The notes: generated from the letters alone by a model not told the origin. A stretch of DNA of 64,000 nucleotides from an uncultured Crocinitomix sp. (GCA_905478225.1 CAJQHR010000040.1:1-64000); one strand, 5' to 3'. Shown: positions 35,537 through 44,795, counted from the first letter of the stretch. Numbers and translations: made by a program.

Positions 35537-37018
35537 ATGAAACATTTAATTGTACTTGGAGCCTTGCTAATGGTTACCGCCGTTTATGGGCAAAATGAGT
35601 ATAGCGCCTATGCTGCAACTGGTAAAGGTGTATCCACTACTTTTTTAACGGATTACCACTGTCTGGGTATTAATCCAGCAAATTTGGGCTGGAAAAAGTT
35701 TGACGAAAAGTCAGTTACAATGGGGACTTCTGAATTTGGATTATCCATTTATTCAGAGTCATTAAAAAAGAAAGATTTAAGAGATAATATTGGCGCAGTT
35801 ATTCGCAACAAATCATTAGATGCTTTAACTACGGAGGAAAAATTAGCCGCCGCGGAAGGTTTTGCATCCGATTTCGCTTTTAATTTCGATTATAACGCTT
35901 TTGGGTTTTCGTATCAAAATGAAAAATTTGGGGGAATTGCTGTTGCCGTAAGATCAAGAGCGACATGGAATTCGAGTCTGAACGACCGGTTTTCTGATCT
36001 ATTATTTAGAGGTCAAACCTCAAGTTATTTTGATAGTTTGCTCTATGTGGACGGAACGGATACCACATGGATCGCTAATTCTGGAAACATTTCAACCGAT
36101 TCGGCTGGAAATGTAATTGGAGGAGAAGCGTCTTTCCCCTTGGGTTTATCAGAACTTTTGGACGGTTCTTACCTGAAATTTAGCTTGAACCGTGAATTTC
36201 ATGTTGGTTATGGACGTCAAATAGTTCAAATAAATGACGTTTTAACGCTTTATGCTGGAGTCGGTGCAAAATATATCCAAGGAATAGCAATGATGGATTT
36301 AACTGCAGATGAGGATGGTTTGCAAATGTATTCAGCCATAAGTCCCGGTTTTGATTTGGATTATGGTGCCGCGGCTTTGAATAATCCTTCCGCCTTGCCA
36401 CAAACAGGCGCGCAGTTCTTTAAAAGTCCTGTGGGAACTGGATATGGATTTGACGTGGGCGTAAACGCCACGCTATTCAATAAAATTCATCTTGGGGCTT
36501 CTGTTACAAATGTAGGTTCAATGACCTATACTGGAAATTTATACACGGTTAAAGACACGCTTTTCGTTTCTTACGATCAAGACGGCTTAGATGATATTAA
36601 CATTTCAGGAGCCCCAGCAGAATTGTTAGAAGATTCTGGACTATTAACGATCGAAGGGGAAGCTGAACGTAAGATAAAATTACCGGGCCAATTTAGAATG
36701 GGTGCCAGTTTTGAATTAGGAGATTTTGTAGAAATAGGTGGAGAGTTAATTGCGCCGTTTAATGATGTGCCAGGTAATGTAACCGAATTTGCTTATGGTT
36801 TAGGCGGTGAATTTAAATTGCTTAAAGGTCGTGTGCAATTAATGGCAGGTCTAACTGGCGGCGGCGGATACGACACACAATTGCCATTGGGCATTAATTT
36901 TGTGTTTGGCGGTGGAAGTTACGAGTGTGGAATCGCTTCAAGAGATGCGCTTACGTTTATCACTCAAAATAGCCCTACAGTTTCCACTGCACTTGGTTTT
37001 GCTCGTGTAAGATTTTAG
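35537..37018 (+). CDS. DUF5723 outer-membrane beta-barrel protein
   Basis: A 493-residue protein with a 18-residue signal peptide (ending VYGQ) and the DUF5723 start GVSTTFLTDYHCLGINPANLGW, followed by alternating strands typical of FadL-like or PorV-like barrels and an aromatic-terminated last strand (ALGFARVRF). Function unknown; members are abundant in Bacteroidota. It begins 11 bases after the fabI terminator and has no clear -7 element, so the terminator may allow read-through or the promoter differs from consensus. Confidence 0.85.
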   Translation: MKHLIVLGALLMVTAVYGQNEYSAYAATGKGVSTTFLTDYHCLGINPANLGWKKFDEKSVTMGTSEFGLSIYSESLKKKDLRDNIGAVIRNKSLDALTTEEKLAAAEGFASDFAFNFDYNAFGFSYQNEKFGGIAVAVRSRATWNSSLNDRFSDLLFRGQTSSYFDSLLYVDGTDTTWIANSGNISTDSAGNVIGGEASFPLGLSELLDGSYLKFSLNREFHVGYGRQIVQINDVLTLYAGVGAKYIQGIAMMDLTADEDGLQMYSAISPGFDLDYGAAALNNPSALPQTGAQFFKSPVGTGYGFDVGVNATLFNKIHLGASVTNVGSMTYTGNLYTVKDTLFVSYDQDGLDDINISGAPAELLEDSGLLTIEGEAERKIKLPGQFRMGASFELGDFVEIGGELIAPFNDVPGNVTEFAYGLGGEFKLLKGRVQLMAGLTGGGGYDTQLPLGINFVFGGGSYECGIASRDALTFITQNSPTVSTALGFARVRF

Positions 37019-37082
37019 GTTAGTTGAGGATTATTAATCCATTTAATAATGAGCTCAAACTCGATACATAAACTCAATGCTG

Positions 37083-37574
37083 TTATTCAATTCCTTCAGT
37101 GTCCCCAGTCTCGGCTAATCGATTGTAAAGATTCAACCGAACCAATAACTTTACTAAGTAATTGCTCATTTTCTTTGAAATCTTTCCAAAAAAGCCCTCG
37201 CTGCCGTCATTGTAGATATTAATATTCCGGGTCAAAGTGGAGATTTGAACTGTCAAGGCCACGTTTTCTTTTGAATAACAGATAAAAACCAAGCTGTGGT
37301 GTGTTAATAAAGCGCGTCCATTAACATAAGAACTCTTTGCACCAATTCGTTTAATGAATTTCTTGGCGTCTTTGCCAACTAAAAGACTTGATCCTAATAA
37401 TTCATGGACCTCCGTCTCATTAACTGGGGAGAGCATTTCTTTTTCACGGTTTAGCTCCACATTTAAGCGAATACTATCTACTTGTGTTGGAATTAATTCG
37501 GAAGTTGTCTTCCTCTGCGCTGTGGCAGCCATAGAAAGAAATAGGATGATAAAAAGTGAAATGAATGATCTCAT
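37083..37574 (-). CDS. Unknown secreted protein
   Basis: 163 residues with a cleavable signal peptide (MRSFISLFIILFLSMAATAQ). The mature part has a small alpha/beta look with ELLGSSLLVGKDAKKFIKRIG and KISKKMSNYLVKLLVRLNLYNRLAE at the end, but no motif that I recognise. The ATG overlaps the exonuclease stop by four bases, so it is translationally coupled to a nuclease gene although it is exported. Confidence 0.7.
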   Translation of the reverse strand: MRSFISLFIILFLSMAATAQRKTTSELIPTQVDSIRLNVELNREKEMLSPVNETEVHELLGSSLLVGKDAKKFIKRIGAKSSYVNGRALLTHHSLVFICYSKENVALTVQISTLTRNINIYNDGSEGFFGKISKKMSNYLVKLLVRLNLYNRLAETGDTEGIE

Positions 37575-38164
37575 TTTGGCGCCTTTACTTGATTATGGGC
37601 TCTAAGTTTATTATACATTTCTAAACAAACCCAGGCGTCTGTAGCTGCATATCGCTGTTGTTTCGGATTTAAAACTTTGGCCTCCCAATTAGAGACTTGT
37701 GCATTTTTAGAAATCCTAAAGCCCAAAATAATCGCAGTTAATTTCCTCAAACCATTGGCCTCAATATTAATTTCGTTCACCATTTCATTTAATTCAACAA
37801 ATCCATCCGCCTCGAAAGGGGTGATGCGTTGTAAAAAGATGATGTCATCTCGCAAGCCTACGCCCAATTTCTTAATACCGCCATTTTCAAAAAATGAAAT
37901 AATTTCGGTCGTTATCCCTGTTAAATTAATTCGGATTAGAAACACTTTATCCGGAATTCCAATTTGCAACAAGGCCACCTCATTCGACTGACCTTTAACA
38001 AAAACAGGCTTGGTTTCAGTGTCAAATCCAACAAATTTGTGCTGGTTTATTTCGTCAAAAGCATTTTTGACATCTTCTGTTTTATCTACCAAAACAATCT
38101 CTCCTTCGTATCTATCCAGTGGCAGTTCGTTGATCGCTTCTTTTGTGATGTTTGGTTTAAACAT
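37571..38164 (-). CDS. 3'-5' exonuclease, RNase D/WRN-like (DEDDy)
   Basis: A 197-residue single-domain DnaQ-fold nuclease. ExoI is FVGFDTETKP (Asp and Glu near residues 48 and 50), ExoII region is KLGVGLRDDI, and ExoIII is YAATDAWVCLEMY, giving the tyrosine-type DEDD set. It lacks the HRDC domains of RNase D, so it fits the short WRN-exonuclease-like group common in Bacteroidota; substrate (RNA or DNA) is unknown. First of two coupled genes. Confidence 0.88.
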   Translation of the reverse strand: MFKPNITKEAINELPLDRYEGEIVLVDKTEDVKNAFDEINQHKFVGFDTETKPVFVKGQSNEVALLQIGIPDKVFLIRINLTGITTEIISFFENGGIKKLGVGLRDDIIFLQRITPFEADGFVELNEMVNEINIEANGLRKLTAIILGFRISKNAQVSNWEAKVLNPKQQRYAATDAWVCLEMYNKLRAHNQVKAPK

Positions 38165-38298
38165 AGATTAAAATTTACGCTAAGATAAAAATAAATCGCC
38201 GTACCATAAAATACTTATTTTCAAATGTCATTTAGCCAATAGTTTCTGCAAAACACCCTGCGTTTTTGTTTTTACTAACTCCCTCTGCGCAAAAAAAA

Positions 38299-38329
38299 AG
38301 CCCCTTTTAAACCGAGTTCAAAAGGAACT
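38299..38329 (-). terminator. Intrinsic terminator of fabG
   Basis: On the minus strand a 10-pair stem with two G-T pairs (38320-38329 with 38299-38308) is followed by nine T (38290-38298 on the plus strand are A). It lies about 70 bases after the fabG stop. Confidence 0.75.
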
Positions 38330-38401
38330 CTAATAATATAATCAAGTTCGCGCAGTTGAGTTCAAACGATTAAATACTAAATACGAATAACTATTGACGA
38401 A

Positions 38402-39148
38402 CTAACAAAGCATTCCACCACAAACGTTAATCGTCTGTCCGGTAACATATGCTGATAGGTCAGATGCTAAGAAAACAGTTGTGTTAGCAACATCTTCTGG
38501 TGTTCCACCTCTTTTCATTGGGATACTATCTCTCCATCCTTGAACAACCGCCTCGTCTAATTCTGCCGTCATTTCAGTTTCAATAAAACCGGGTGCAATG
38601 GCATTACATCTAATATTTCTTGAGCCAAGTTCTTGCGCCACAGATTTTGTAAACCCGATCATTCCAGCTTTCGAAGCCGCGTAGTTTGCTTGTCCAGCAT
38701 TTCCTGAAACGCCCACTACTGAACTCATGTTAATAATAGATCCTTTACGTGCTTTTAACATTGGGCGCAAAACAGCCTTAGTTAAGTTGAACGCCGATTT
38801 AAGATTTGTATTAATCACTTCATCCCATTGTTCTTCATTCATTCGCATAAGCAAACCGTCGCGCGTAATTCCAGCATTATTTACCAATATATCAATTGCT
38901 CCAAATGATTCCATTACCTCGTCGGCTAATTTTTGTGCGGCGTCAAATTCGGCCGCGTTTGATTTAAAGCCCTTAGCAGTGCCTCCATTTGCGGTTAATT
39001 CGTTTTCTAGAGCTTTGGCTTTCTCGTCTGACGATAAGTAAGTGAAGGCAACCGTAGCACCTTGCGCAATAAATGTTTGAGCAATCGCTTTTCCAATTCC
39101 TCTAGATGCGCCTGTAATGATGGCTACTTTCCCGTCTAATAATCCCAT
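38402..39148 (-). CDS. fabG: 3-oxoacyl-[acyl-carrier-protein] reductase
   Basis: A classical SDR of 248 residues: cofactor motif TGASRGIGKAIA near residues 13-24, NNAG near residue 90, active-site serine in INMSSVVG, catalytic YAASKAG, and C-terminal YVTGQTINVCGGM typical of FabG. It reduces beta-ketoacyl-ACP with NADPH. It stands alone between two terminators, not in a fab cluster. Confidence 0.95.
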   Translation of the reverse strand: MGLLDGKVAIITGASRGIGKAIAQTFIAQGATVAFTYLSSDEKAKALENELTANGGTAKGFKSNAAEFDAAQKLADEVMESFGAIDILVNNAGITRDGLLMRMNEEQWDEVINTNLKSAFNLTKAVLRPMLKARKGSIINMSSVVGVSGNAGQANYAASKAGMIGFTKSVAQELGSRNIRCNAIAPGFIETEMTAELDEAVVQGWRDSIPMKRGGTPEDVANTTVFLASDLSAYVTGQTINVCGGMLC

Positions 39149-39196
39149 AGGTTTGTTTTTTGTTTTAAATATACAATTATTCTTAGTTCAAAAAAA

Positions 39197-39235
39197 AGTC
39201 CCATCTAATTCACCTGAAGCGAACTGGATGGGACT
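39197..39235 (-). terminator. Intrinsic terminator after the zinc-ribbon gene
   Basis: Perfect outer stem AGTCCCATC/GATGGGACT (39197-39205 with 39227-39235), extended by an imperfect inner stem, with a T-run on the minus strand (A-run 39190-39196). Confidence 0.85.
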
Positions 39236-39257
39236 AAAATTTTTCAATGTATAATGC

Positions 39258-40001
39258 TTATGCTTCTAGTGGCTCAACTAAGATTCTTCCACAGTGCTCA
39301 CAAACAATCAATTTCTTTCTTGCTTGAATATCTAATTGTCTTTGTGGTGGAATTTTATTAAAACATCCGCCGCAAGAATCACGCTCAACAGAAACAACGG
39401 CTAAACCGTTTTTAGAATTGTTTCTTAATCGATCATAAGCTACGATCAATCTCTGTTCAATTGATTTTCTAGCTCTATCCGACTTCTTTGTAAGTTTTTC
39501 TTCTTCTTTTTCCGTTTCAGCAGAAATGTCAGCTAATTCTTTTTTCTTAAGATCTAAATCTGCACTACGCTCTTCAAGTTTAGTTCTTGACGTTTCAATG
39601 ATTTCTTCTTTATGAGAAATCTTTGCTTTAGATTCGTTAATTTTCTTTTCAGCTAATTCAATCTCTAGACCTTGAAATTCAATTTCTTTTGAAATAGAAT
39701 CAAACTCACGATTATTACGTACGTTCTTTTGTTGCTCTAAGTATTTTTTGATAGATGCTTTGGCATCTTTAATCATGTTCTTGCGATCAGAAATGCTAGT
39801 TTCCAACTCTTTTAACTCGTCAACTAATTTAGTTAAACGTGTGTCTAAGCCCTCAACTTCATCTTCTAAATCTTGAACTTCCAATGGTAATTCACCTCTG
39901 TTGATTCTGATTTTATCGATACTAGAGTCAATTTGTTGAAGCTCTAATAAGCCGTTTAGCTTATCTTCAATAGTCTGATCTGCAATTTTTTTCTTAGCCA
40001 T
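39258..40001 (-). CDS. Coiled-coil zinc-ribbon protein (C4-type, zf-RING_7)
   Basis: 247 residues: a long coiled coil (about 10-180, rich in Glu/Lys/Leu heptads) then a treble-clef C4 zinc ribbon with CGGCFNKIPPQRQLDIQ and LIVCEHCGRIL. This is the family often encoded beside nif3-like genes, proposed to bind nucleic acid; no defined activity. Here it follows the nif3-like gene by three bases, the conserved arrangement. Confidence 0.92.
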   Translation of the reverse strand: MAKKKIADQTIEDKLNGLLELQQIDSSIDKIRINRGELPLEVQDLEDEVEGLDTRLTKLVDELKELETSISDRKNMIKDAKASIKKYLEQQKNVRNNREFDSISKEIEFQGLEIELAEKKINESKAKISHKEEIIETSRTKLEERSADLDLKKKELADISAETEKEEEKLTKKSDRARKSIEQRLIVAYDRLRNNSKNGLAVVSVERDSCGGCFNKIPPQRQLDIQARKKLIVCEHCGRILVEPLEA

Positions 40002-40004
40002 GTA

Positions 40005-41099
40005 TTAAAAATATTTTACCGGATTCGTGTTAATTTCGGTTAAACAGGGTGCAAATGTAGCGAATTTTTTTCTTAAAAGCTCATCTAAAAGCTCAATTGT
40101 GTACTGTTCACTTTCAAAATGTCCAATGTCGGCGATTATTATTTGATTTTCAGCATCAAAAAACTCATGATATTTGAAATCTCCAGTTATATAAATATCA
40201 GCTCCTTTACCTCTGGCAGCGCCCAATAAGAAACTACCTGCACCGCCACACCACGCAACTTTCTGGATGGGTTTATTGAGGAGTGATGTATGTCGAATTA
40301 CCCCACAATTAAAGACTTTTTTGAGCATTGATAAAAAGGCTTCTTCCGCTATGGGTTCCGCCAACTTCCCAATCATTCCTGCGCCTTCTTCCGAATTTTT
40401 ATTTAAAAGCGGAATGCAGTCATACGCCACTTCTTCATAAGGATGTGCATTGATCATAGCGCCAATCGTATTCCCAAGTAGATGAGAAGATACAATAACC
40501 TCTACTTTTGTTTCTTTTTCATGATGACGTTCACCAATTTCTCCAACGTGCGGATTGGCATTAGGTGATGCTTTGAATGTTCCTTCTCCCTCTGTTGAAA
40601 AACTGCATTCGTCATAATTTCCAATTTGTCCTGCACCACTAGAAAAAAGTGTGTTTTTCAAGGATTCAACATGCGTTAACGGAACTATTACGGCTAATTT
40701 TACCAGTTTTTGAGATGACGGAGATAAGATTTGCGGATTGCTTACGCCGATTAAATCACCAATTTTTTTATTCACTCCCATCTGGTAATTATCCAAATTT
40801 GTATGGATCGCATAGATGGCTATATCATGCTTAATGGCTTTAATTACTGTGCGTTCCACGTAATTGGAGCCGTTGAATTTCTTTAATCCTTTAAATACAA
40901 TAGGGTGGTGCGCAATTATTAAATTGCATCCTCTCTGAATGGCTTCTTCAACAATTTCTTCCGTACAGTCTAATGAAATTAGGGCGTTGGTAACTTCTGT
41001 TTTGCTATCGCCAACAATTAATCCAGAATTGTCGTATGATTCTTGGCTTGAAATTGGTGCAAAAGATTCTAAATAGTTTGTGATTTCCGCTATTCTCAT
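40005..41099 (-). CDS. Nif3-like dinuclear metal centre protein
   Basis: 364 residues of the YbgI/NIF3 family. Metal-ligand motifs are IAHHPIVFKG near residues 63-72 and GHFESEQ near residue 327, with the inserted PII-like domain (about 130-225) that makes the longer, YqfO-type form. Some members are annotated GTP cyclohydrolase 1 type 2, but this is not established. The ATG lies five bases after the -7 element at 41105-41112. Confidence 0.93.
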   Translation of the reverse strand: MRIAEITNYLESFAPISSQESYDNSGLIVGDSKTEVTNALISLDCTEEIVEEAIQRGCNLIIAHHPIVFKGLKKFNGSNYVERTVIKAIKHDIAIYAIHTNLDNYQMGVNKKIGDLIGVSNPQILSPSSQKLVKLAVIVPLTHVESLKNTLFSSGAGQIGNYDECSFSTEGEGTFKASPNANPHVGEIGERHHEKETKVEVIVSSHLLGNTIGAMINAHPYEEVAYDCIPLLNKNSEEGAGMIGKLAEPIAEEAFLSMLKKVFNCGVIRHTSLLNKPIQKVAWCGGAGSFLLGAARGKGADIYITGDFKYHEFFDAENQIIIADIGHFESEQYTIELLDELLRKKFATFAPCLTEINTNPVKYF

Positions 41100-41104
41100 A
41101 GCAA

Positions 41105-41112
41105 CAAAGATA
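41105..41112 (-). promoter_or_regulatory. Promoter -7 element, start-proximal, for the nif3-like gene
   Basis: Minus-strand TATCTTTG ends five bases before the ATG at 41099, so the mRNA is predicted to be leaderless or nearly so. Confidence 0.6.
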
Positions 41113-41123
41113 CTTTTTTAGGT

Positions 41124-41615
41124 TTATAATCGAAAACTAATAGATGCCGAACTTCCTATGTGAGTAATTCGTTGTGAAATTCCAGTTAAAGGCTGCACAT
41201 GCACTTTAAAATCTACCTTGCTTGATAAATAATGATAACCAATCAAAGCTTTTGACAGATAAGCTTCTTGCTTTAAATAAGATTTAATTTCAAAATCATC
41301 ATTCGAAGCGTAAGTCATGTGAACACCAACAGAAAAGAAATGTTTTTTGAATCCTCGATTGAATGTTAAACCGCTTGACACTGTTTACGTAATATTTTCA
41401 CTTGGAGAAAAAACGCCAGAGCCACTCGCTAATTCAATGAATTGCTTTTTGTTTTTAAAGAGTTGGGTTGAAAAGTTTGCAGAATGTCCTTCAGTTGACA
41501 CGCCTGTTTGAGCGAAGGTTACATTTTTTTGGGTTTTCCAATTCACATTTGATTGTCCAAATGCCGTGACAGCCGAGAAACTTAAGATGATTAGGAAATA
41601 TTGCATTTCTTTCAT
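41124..41615 (-). pseudogene. Small outer-membrane barrel-like protein with one in-frame TAA
   Basis: The 76-codon first part has a signal peptide (YFLIILSFSAVTAFGQ) and strand-like repeats, ending SENIT then TAA at 41385-41387. The same frame goes on without break for 87 codons, TVSSGLTFNRGFKKHFFSVG and more strands, to a final aromatic-containing strand SASISFRL typical of outer-membrane barrels. Together they make a 163-codon gene. A single base change (for example TAT to TAA) explains the break. No named family. Confidence 0.7.
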
Positions 41616-41677
41616 AGTTGCAAGATCAGGACTTTTAAGTGGTTTTTATAACTGATTATCGCCAATGTAGTTGTGGT

Positions 41678-41694
41678 TTTGCGAATTTCGCAAA
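41678..41694. promoter_or_regulatory. Palindromic operator-like site upstream of hutF
   Basis: TTTGCGA-att-TCGCAAA, perfect 7-base arms, 54 bases upstream of the hutF -7 element, with a further half-site-like TGCGAA at 41701-41706. It sits between hutF and the divergent broken barrel gene. Could bind a dimeric regulator of histidine use; this is inference. Confidence 0.4.
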
Positions 41695-41747
41695 TCATTC
41701 TGCGAATGGTGGTTTGAAATGGAGGTAAGAAACTGCAATAAAAATTC

Positions 41748-41755
41748 TATTTTTG
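41748..41755 (+). promoter_or_regulatory. Promoter -7 element for hutF
   Basis: TATTTTTG, exact TAnnTTTG, 34 bases before the ATG at 41790. Confidence 0.5.
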
Positions 41756-41789
41756 AGTTGCTTGTGATTTGATACAGGACATTTTGCTT

Positions 41790-43166
41790 ATGAAAACATT
41801 TAAACTTAAAGGATTATTGACGAATGAGGGATTTATTTCCAATGCCTCCGTTACAGTTGATGCAAAAGGAATCATCACAGCCATTGAATCAAATTCGGAA
41901 GGAGTGGCGACTGATGATTTAAATGTGTACGCCTTACCGGGTTTTCAAAACGCACATTCACATGCTTTTCAATATGCCATGGCGGGCTTGGCAGAGCGCC
42001 ATGCAACCAACCAAACGCCTGACGATTTTTGGTCGTGGCGAGAAGCTATGTATAAATTGGCTTTAACCATTACTCCAGATGATTTGGAAAATATTGCGGC
42101 CATGCTGTACGCTGAAATGTTGAGACACGGCTATACAAATGTAGCAGAATTTCATTATGTGCATCACGACAAAGATGGCAAGGCTTTTGGTAATTTATCA
42201 GAGATGGGCGAGCGCCTTGTGGCTGCTGCACAACGCGTGGGAATTGGGATTACATTGGTTCCCATTTTTTACCAAAAAGGCGGATTCGGAAAAGCCCCAT
42301 CTGAAGGGCAACGTCGCTTTATCTCTAAAGATATTGAAGCGTATTTAGAGCTGTTAAATGCTTCGAAAAAATCGACAGATTTATATGAACATGCGAATTT
42401 AGGACTTGGGATTCACTCCATGAGGGGAGTAGAACCTACAGTTATTTCAGAAATCGCGAAAAATGGACCTCAAAAGCTACCATTTCACATCCATATATCG
42501 GAGCAATTGAAAGAAATTGAAGACTCGATTAACTATTTGGGAAAACGACCTGTACAATGGATGCTTGATAAGGTTGAAATGAATGACCGTTTTCATTTAG
42601 TGCATGCCACGCATTTAACAGATGCAGAAACTGATGGTATTGCTTTGAGCGGAGCAAATGTTGTATTATGTCCTACAACAGAAGGTAACTTAGGGGACGG
42701 TATTTTTCCTTTGCGTAGATTTCAAGAAAAAGGAGGGAAGTGGAGTATTGGAACAGATAGTCATATTGGCATAAATCCATTTGAGGAATTAAGATTACTT
42801 GATTACGGTCAGCGTTTAATCAGTCATAAAAGAAATACCTTTTATTCCAGTGAGCAGGGTGATAGTGGATTATATGCTTATAAGCAGAGCATTGTTGCAG
42901 GACGTAAGGGGATGAATAATTACAACCAAGAGTACTTTAAAATTGGCGAGTCGTTTAATGCGGTTTTAATTGATGCGAATGCGCCATTAATAACAAGTTC
43001 AAGTGCTGAGAATTTGCCCTCTACTATTTTGTATTGCACCGACCCAAGTATGCAATACGGAACCATATCTCACGGTCAATTAGTTGTAAAAGAGGGGAGA
43101 CATTTTCAATTGGACGCCATTAGTAATGACTTTGCACAAACGATTCGCAACTTGGGAAACCGTTAA
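41790..43166 (+). CDS. hutF: Formimidoylglutamate deiminase
   Basis: HutF hydrolyses N-formimino-glutamate to N-formyl-glutamate and ammonia in one histidine degradation route. The 458-residue amidohydrolase has the metal motif HSHAFQ, the HutF-specific AGLAERH and DDFWSWREAMY, EFHYVHHD, HIHISEQ, HATHLT and the metal aspartate in GTDSHIGINPFEELR. The ATG at 41790 is chosen because KTFKLKGLL begins the domain; an upstream TTG at 41769 would add seven residues. No other hut gene is nearby. Confidence 0.92.
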   Translation: MKTFKLKGLLTNEGFISNASVTVDAKGIITAIESNSEGVATDDLNVYALPGFQNAHSHAFQYAMAGLAERHATNQTPDDFWSWREAMYKLALTITPDDLENIAAMLYAEMLRHGYTNVAEFHYVHHDKDGKAFGNLSEMGERLVAAAQRVGIGITLVPIFYQKGGFGKAPSEGQRRFISKDIEAYLELLNASKKSTDLYEHANLGLGIHSMRGVEPTVISEIAKNGPQKLPFHIHISEQLKEIEDSINYLGKRPVQWMLDKVEMNDRFHLVHATHLTDAETDGIALSGANVVLCPTTEGNLGDGIFPLRRFQEKGGKWSIGTDSHIGINPFEELRLLDYGQRLISHKRNTFYSSEQGDSGLYAYKQSIVAGRKGMNNYNQEYFKIGESFNAVLIDANAPLITSSSAENLPSTILYCTDPSMQYGTISHGQLVVKEGRHFQLDAISNDFAQTIRNLGNR

Positions 43167-43180
43167 GATAAGTGTCATTA

Positions 43181-44010
43181 TCAACCCATGATAGCGGAGG
43201 CAATAAAGCCAATTAAAACCCCTATTAGCGCTAGGAAAATCATAAGCAGTAATGTAACTCCAATAAACTTGAATAAATACAAGGCACTTTTCCAAAAGCC
43301 TAATTGATATAACCTGCCGTACGCGTATGTATAATAGAGAACCATTAGGATCACATTATATTGGTACAAGCTATTATCCAAATACATTGTGAGTAAAAAG
43401 AAGAATGCTGTTGTCAAAAAAAGTAGGCCTTGGGCGTAGGCACTAATGATTAAATGCTCTGTATAATTGTTTTTCTTTCCAAAAACAAACCAACCAATGT
43501 ATAAAGCGGTAAAAGTACAAAAGAATAGATGTTAAAATATTTCAAAATCGACTTTTGAATATAAGCGATCGCTTGCATTTTCGCTTCAATTTCTTCAGCG
43601 GATACAGCAGATGCCGCACCTGCACCAAATTCTACTAATGGTTGCGAAGGCATGTCAATGTTATCCTGAATTTGCACATCCGCAACACCCGAAAGTTCTA
43701 AAAAATGGTCTTGGAAAATATTAAAGGTAATAAGTGAAACGGTCATACCAATTGCGAAAAAAGCAATAGGGTTTACATAGCGTTTTCGAACACCGCTAAT
43801 GTAACCGTTGAGTATGACATCTGGTTTAACAATTAGGTGCTTAACAGTTTTGAGGAATTTGTTGTCCTAACCTATAGCTTTCCAAAAAGCGTCAGCAATA
43901 AATGTCTTAAAAGTAATTCGTTCGCGAATTATTTTCCCACCGCATTGCGAACAGAACTTATCCGAATCAGTATTTTTTTGCGCGCAATTTTTGCATTTGG
44001 TGAAAGCCAC
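43181..44010 (-). pseudogene. DUF3667 membrane protein with amber stop and frameshift
   Basis: From a GTG at 44010 the frame encodes a zinc ribbon (CKNCAQKN, CSQCGGK), then AFWKAIG, TAG at 43867-43869, and continues in frame as DNKFLKTVKHLIVKPDV, GYISGVRKRYVNP and several membrane helices, the DUF3667 order. Near 43480-43505 the frame shifts by one base: GWFVFGKKNNYTEHLIIS then YAQGLLFLTTAFFFLL, to a stop at 43181. Both parts are needed to make the normal family protein. DUF3667 function is unknown. Two independent lesions make decay more likely than error. Confidence 0.82.
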
Positions 44011-44093
44011 GCCAAAAGATAGTGTTTTTTATGAAAAGTGTGATTTTATTTAATAAATATGTGTTATCCAACAGTTTGTTTATTTATGAACCT

Positions 44094-44783
44094 TTAATTT
44101 TCGTCTTTTTCAAATCGTTCATTTAGTATTTTTTCAACTTTACCACTGTGTTTCACTACTTTTTTGGCCCATTGCAGTTTAATAGCTCTTTGATCCGCTT
44201 CTGTTAATGACCAATCAATTGTTTCATCTTTGCGCATGCGCTCCGTAACGCTAAATAAAGCTAAAGCCACAGAAACTGAAATATTGTAGCTTTCTGTAAA
44301 ACCATACATGGGTAATTTCACAAAAGCGTCTGCGTGTTCCATGGCTGTCGCTGTTAATCCAGTAGCTTCTGTCCCAAAAAGCAAAGCAACAGGTTGATCG
44401 AGCGGAAGCTCTTCTATTAAGCAATCGCTTGTGTGCGGAGTTGTGGCTACAATTTTATAACCTTTCGCCTTTAATGCGTTTAAACAATTAACGGTATTTT
44501 CTTCTTTCTCACTATAATGGTTAATGTTTAGCCATTTTGAAGATCCCATATCAATTTCTTTGTTTGGGGTATATTCATTAGAGTTTTCAATGACATGAAC
44601 ATCTTGAACGCCGAAACAATCGCATGATCGAAGCACTGCTGCGGCATTGTGGGGTTGAAATATGTTTTCTAACACTACCGTAACATGGCGCGTGCGGTCT
44701 TGGATGATTGCGTCAAATTTCCCCTTTTTATTTTCTGAAATGTGCTCGTAGAATTTTTCGAGTAGCCATTTTTCTCTTTCCAT
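44094..44783 (-). CDS. TrmH family (SpoU) RNA 2'-O-methyltransferase
   Basis: 229 residues with the SPOUT motifs: NIFQPHNAAAVLRSCDCFGV (motif 1), VALLFGTEATGLT (motif 2) and MYGFTESYNISVSVALALF (motif 3). The long C-terminal helix and short N-terminus match TrmH, which methylates the 2'-OH of G18 in tRNA, better than RlmB. The exact tRNA position is inferred. The -7 element at 44788-44795 lies four bases from the ATG. Confidence 0.9.
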   Translation of the reverse strand: MEREKWLLEKFYEHISENKKGKFDAIIQDRTRHVTVVLENIFQPHNAAAVLRSCDCFGVQDVHVIENSNEYTPNKEIDMGSSKWLNINHYSEKEENTVNCLNALKAKGYKIVATTPHTSDCLIEELPLDQPVALLFGTEATGLTATAMEHADAFVKLPMYGFTESYNISVSVALALFSVTERMRKDETIDWSLTEADQRAIKLQWAKKVVKHSGKVEKILNERFEKDEN

Positions 44784-44787
44784 GCTG

Positions 44788-44795
44788 CAAATGTA
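44788..44795 (-). promoter_or_regulatory. Promoter -7 element, start-proximal, for the trmH-like gene
   Basis: Minus-strand TACATTTG, exact TAnnTTTG, ends four bases before the ATG at 44783; predicted leaderless transcript. Confidence 0.6.
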
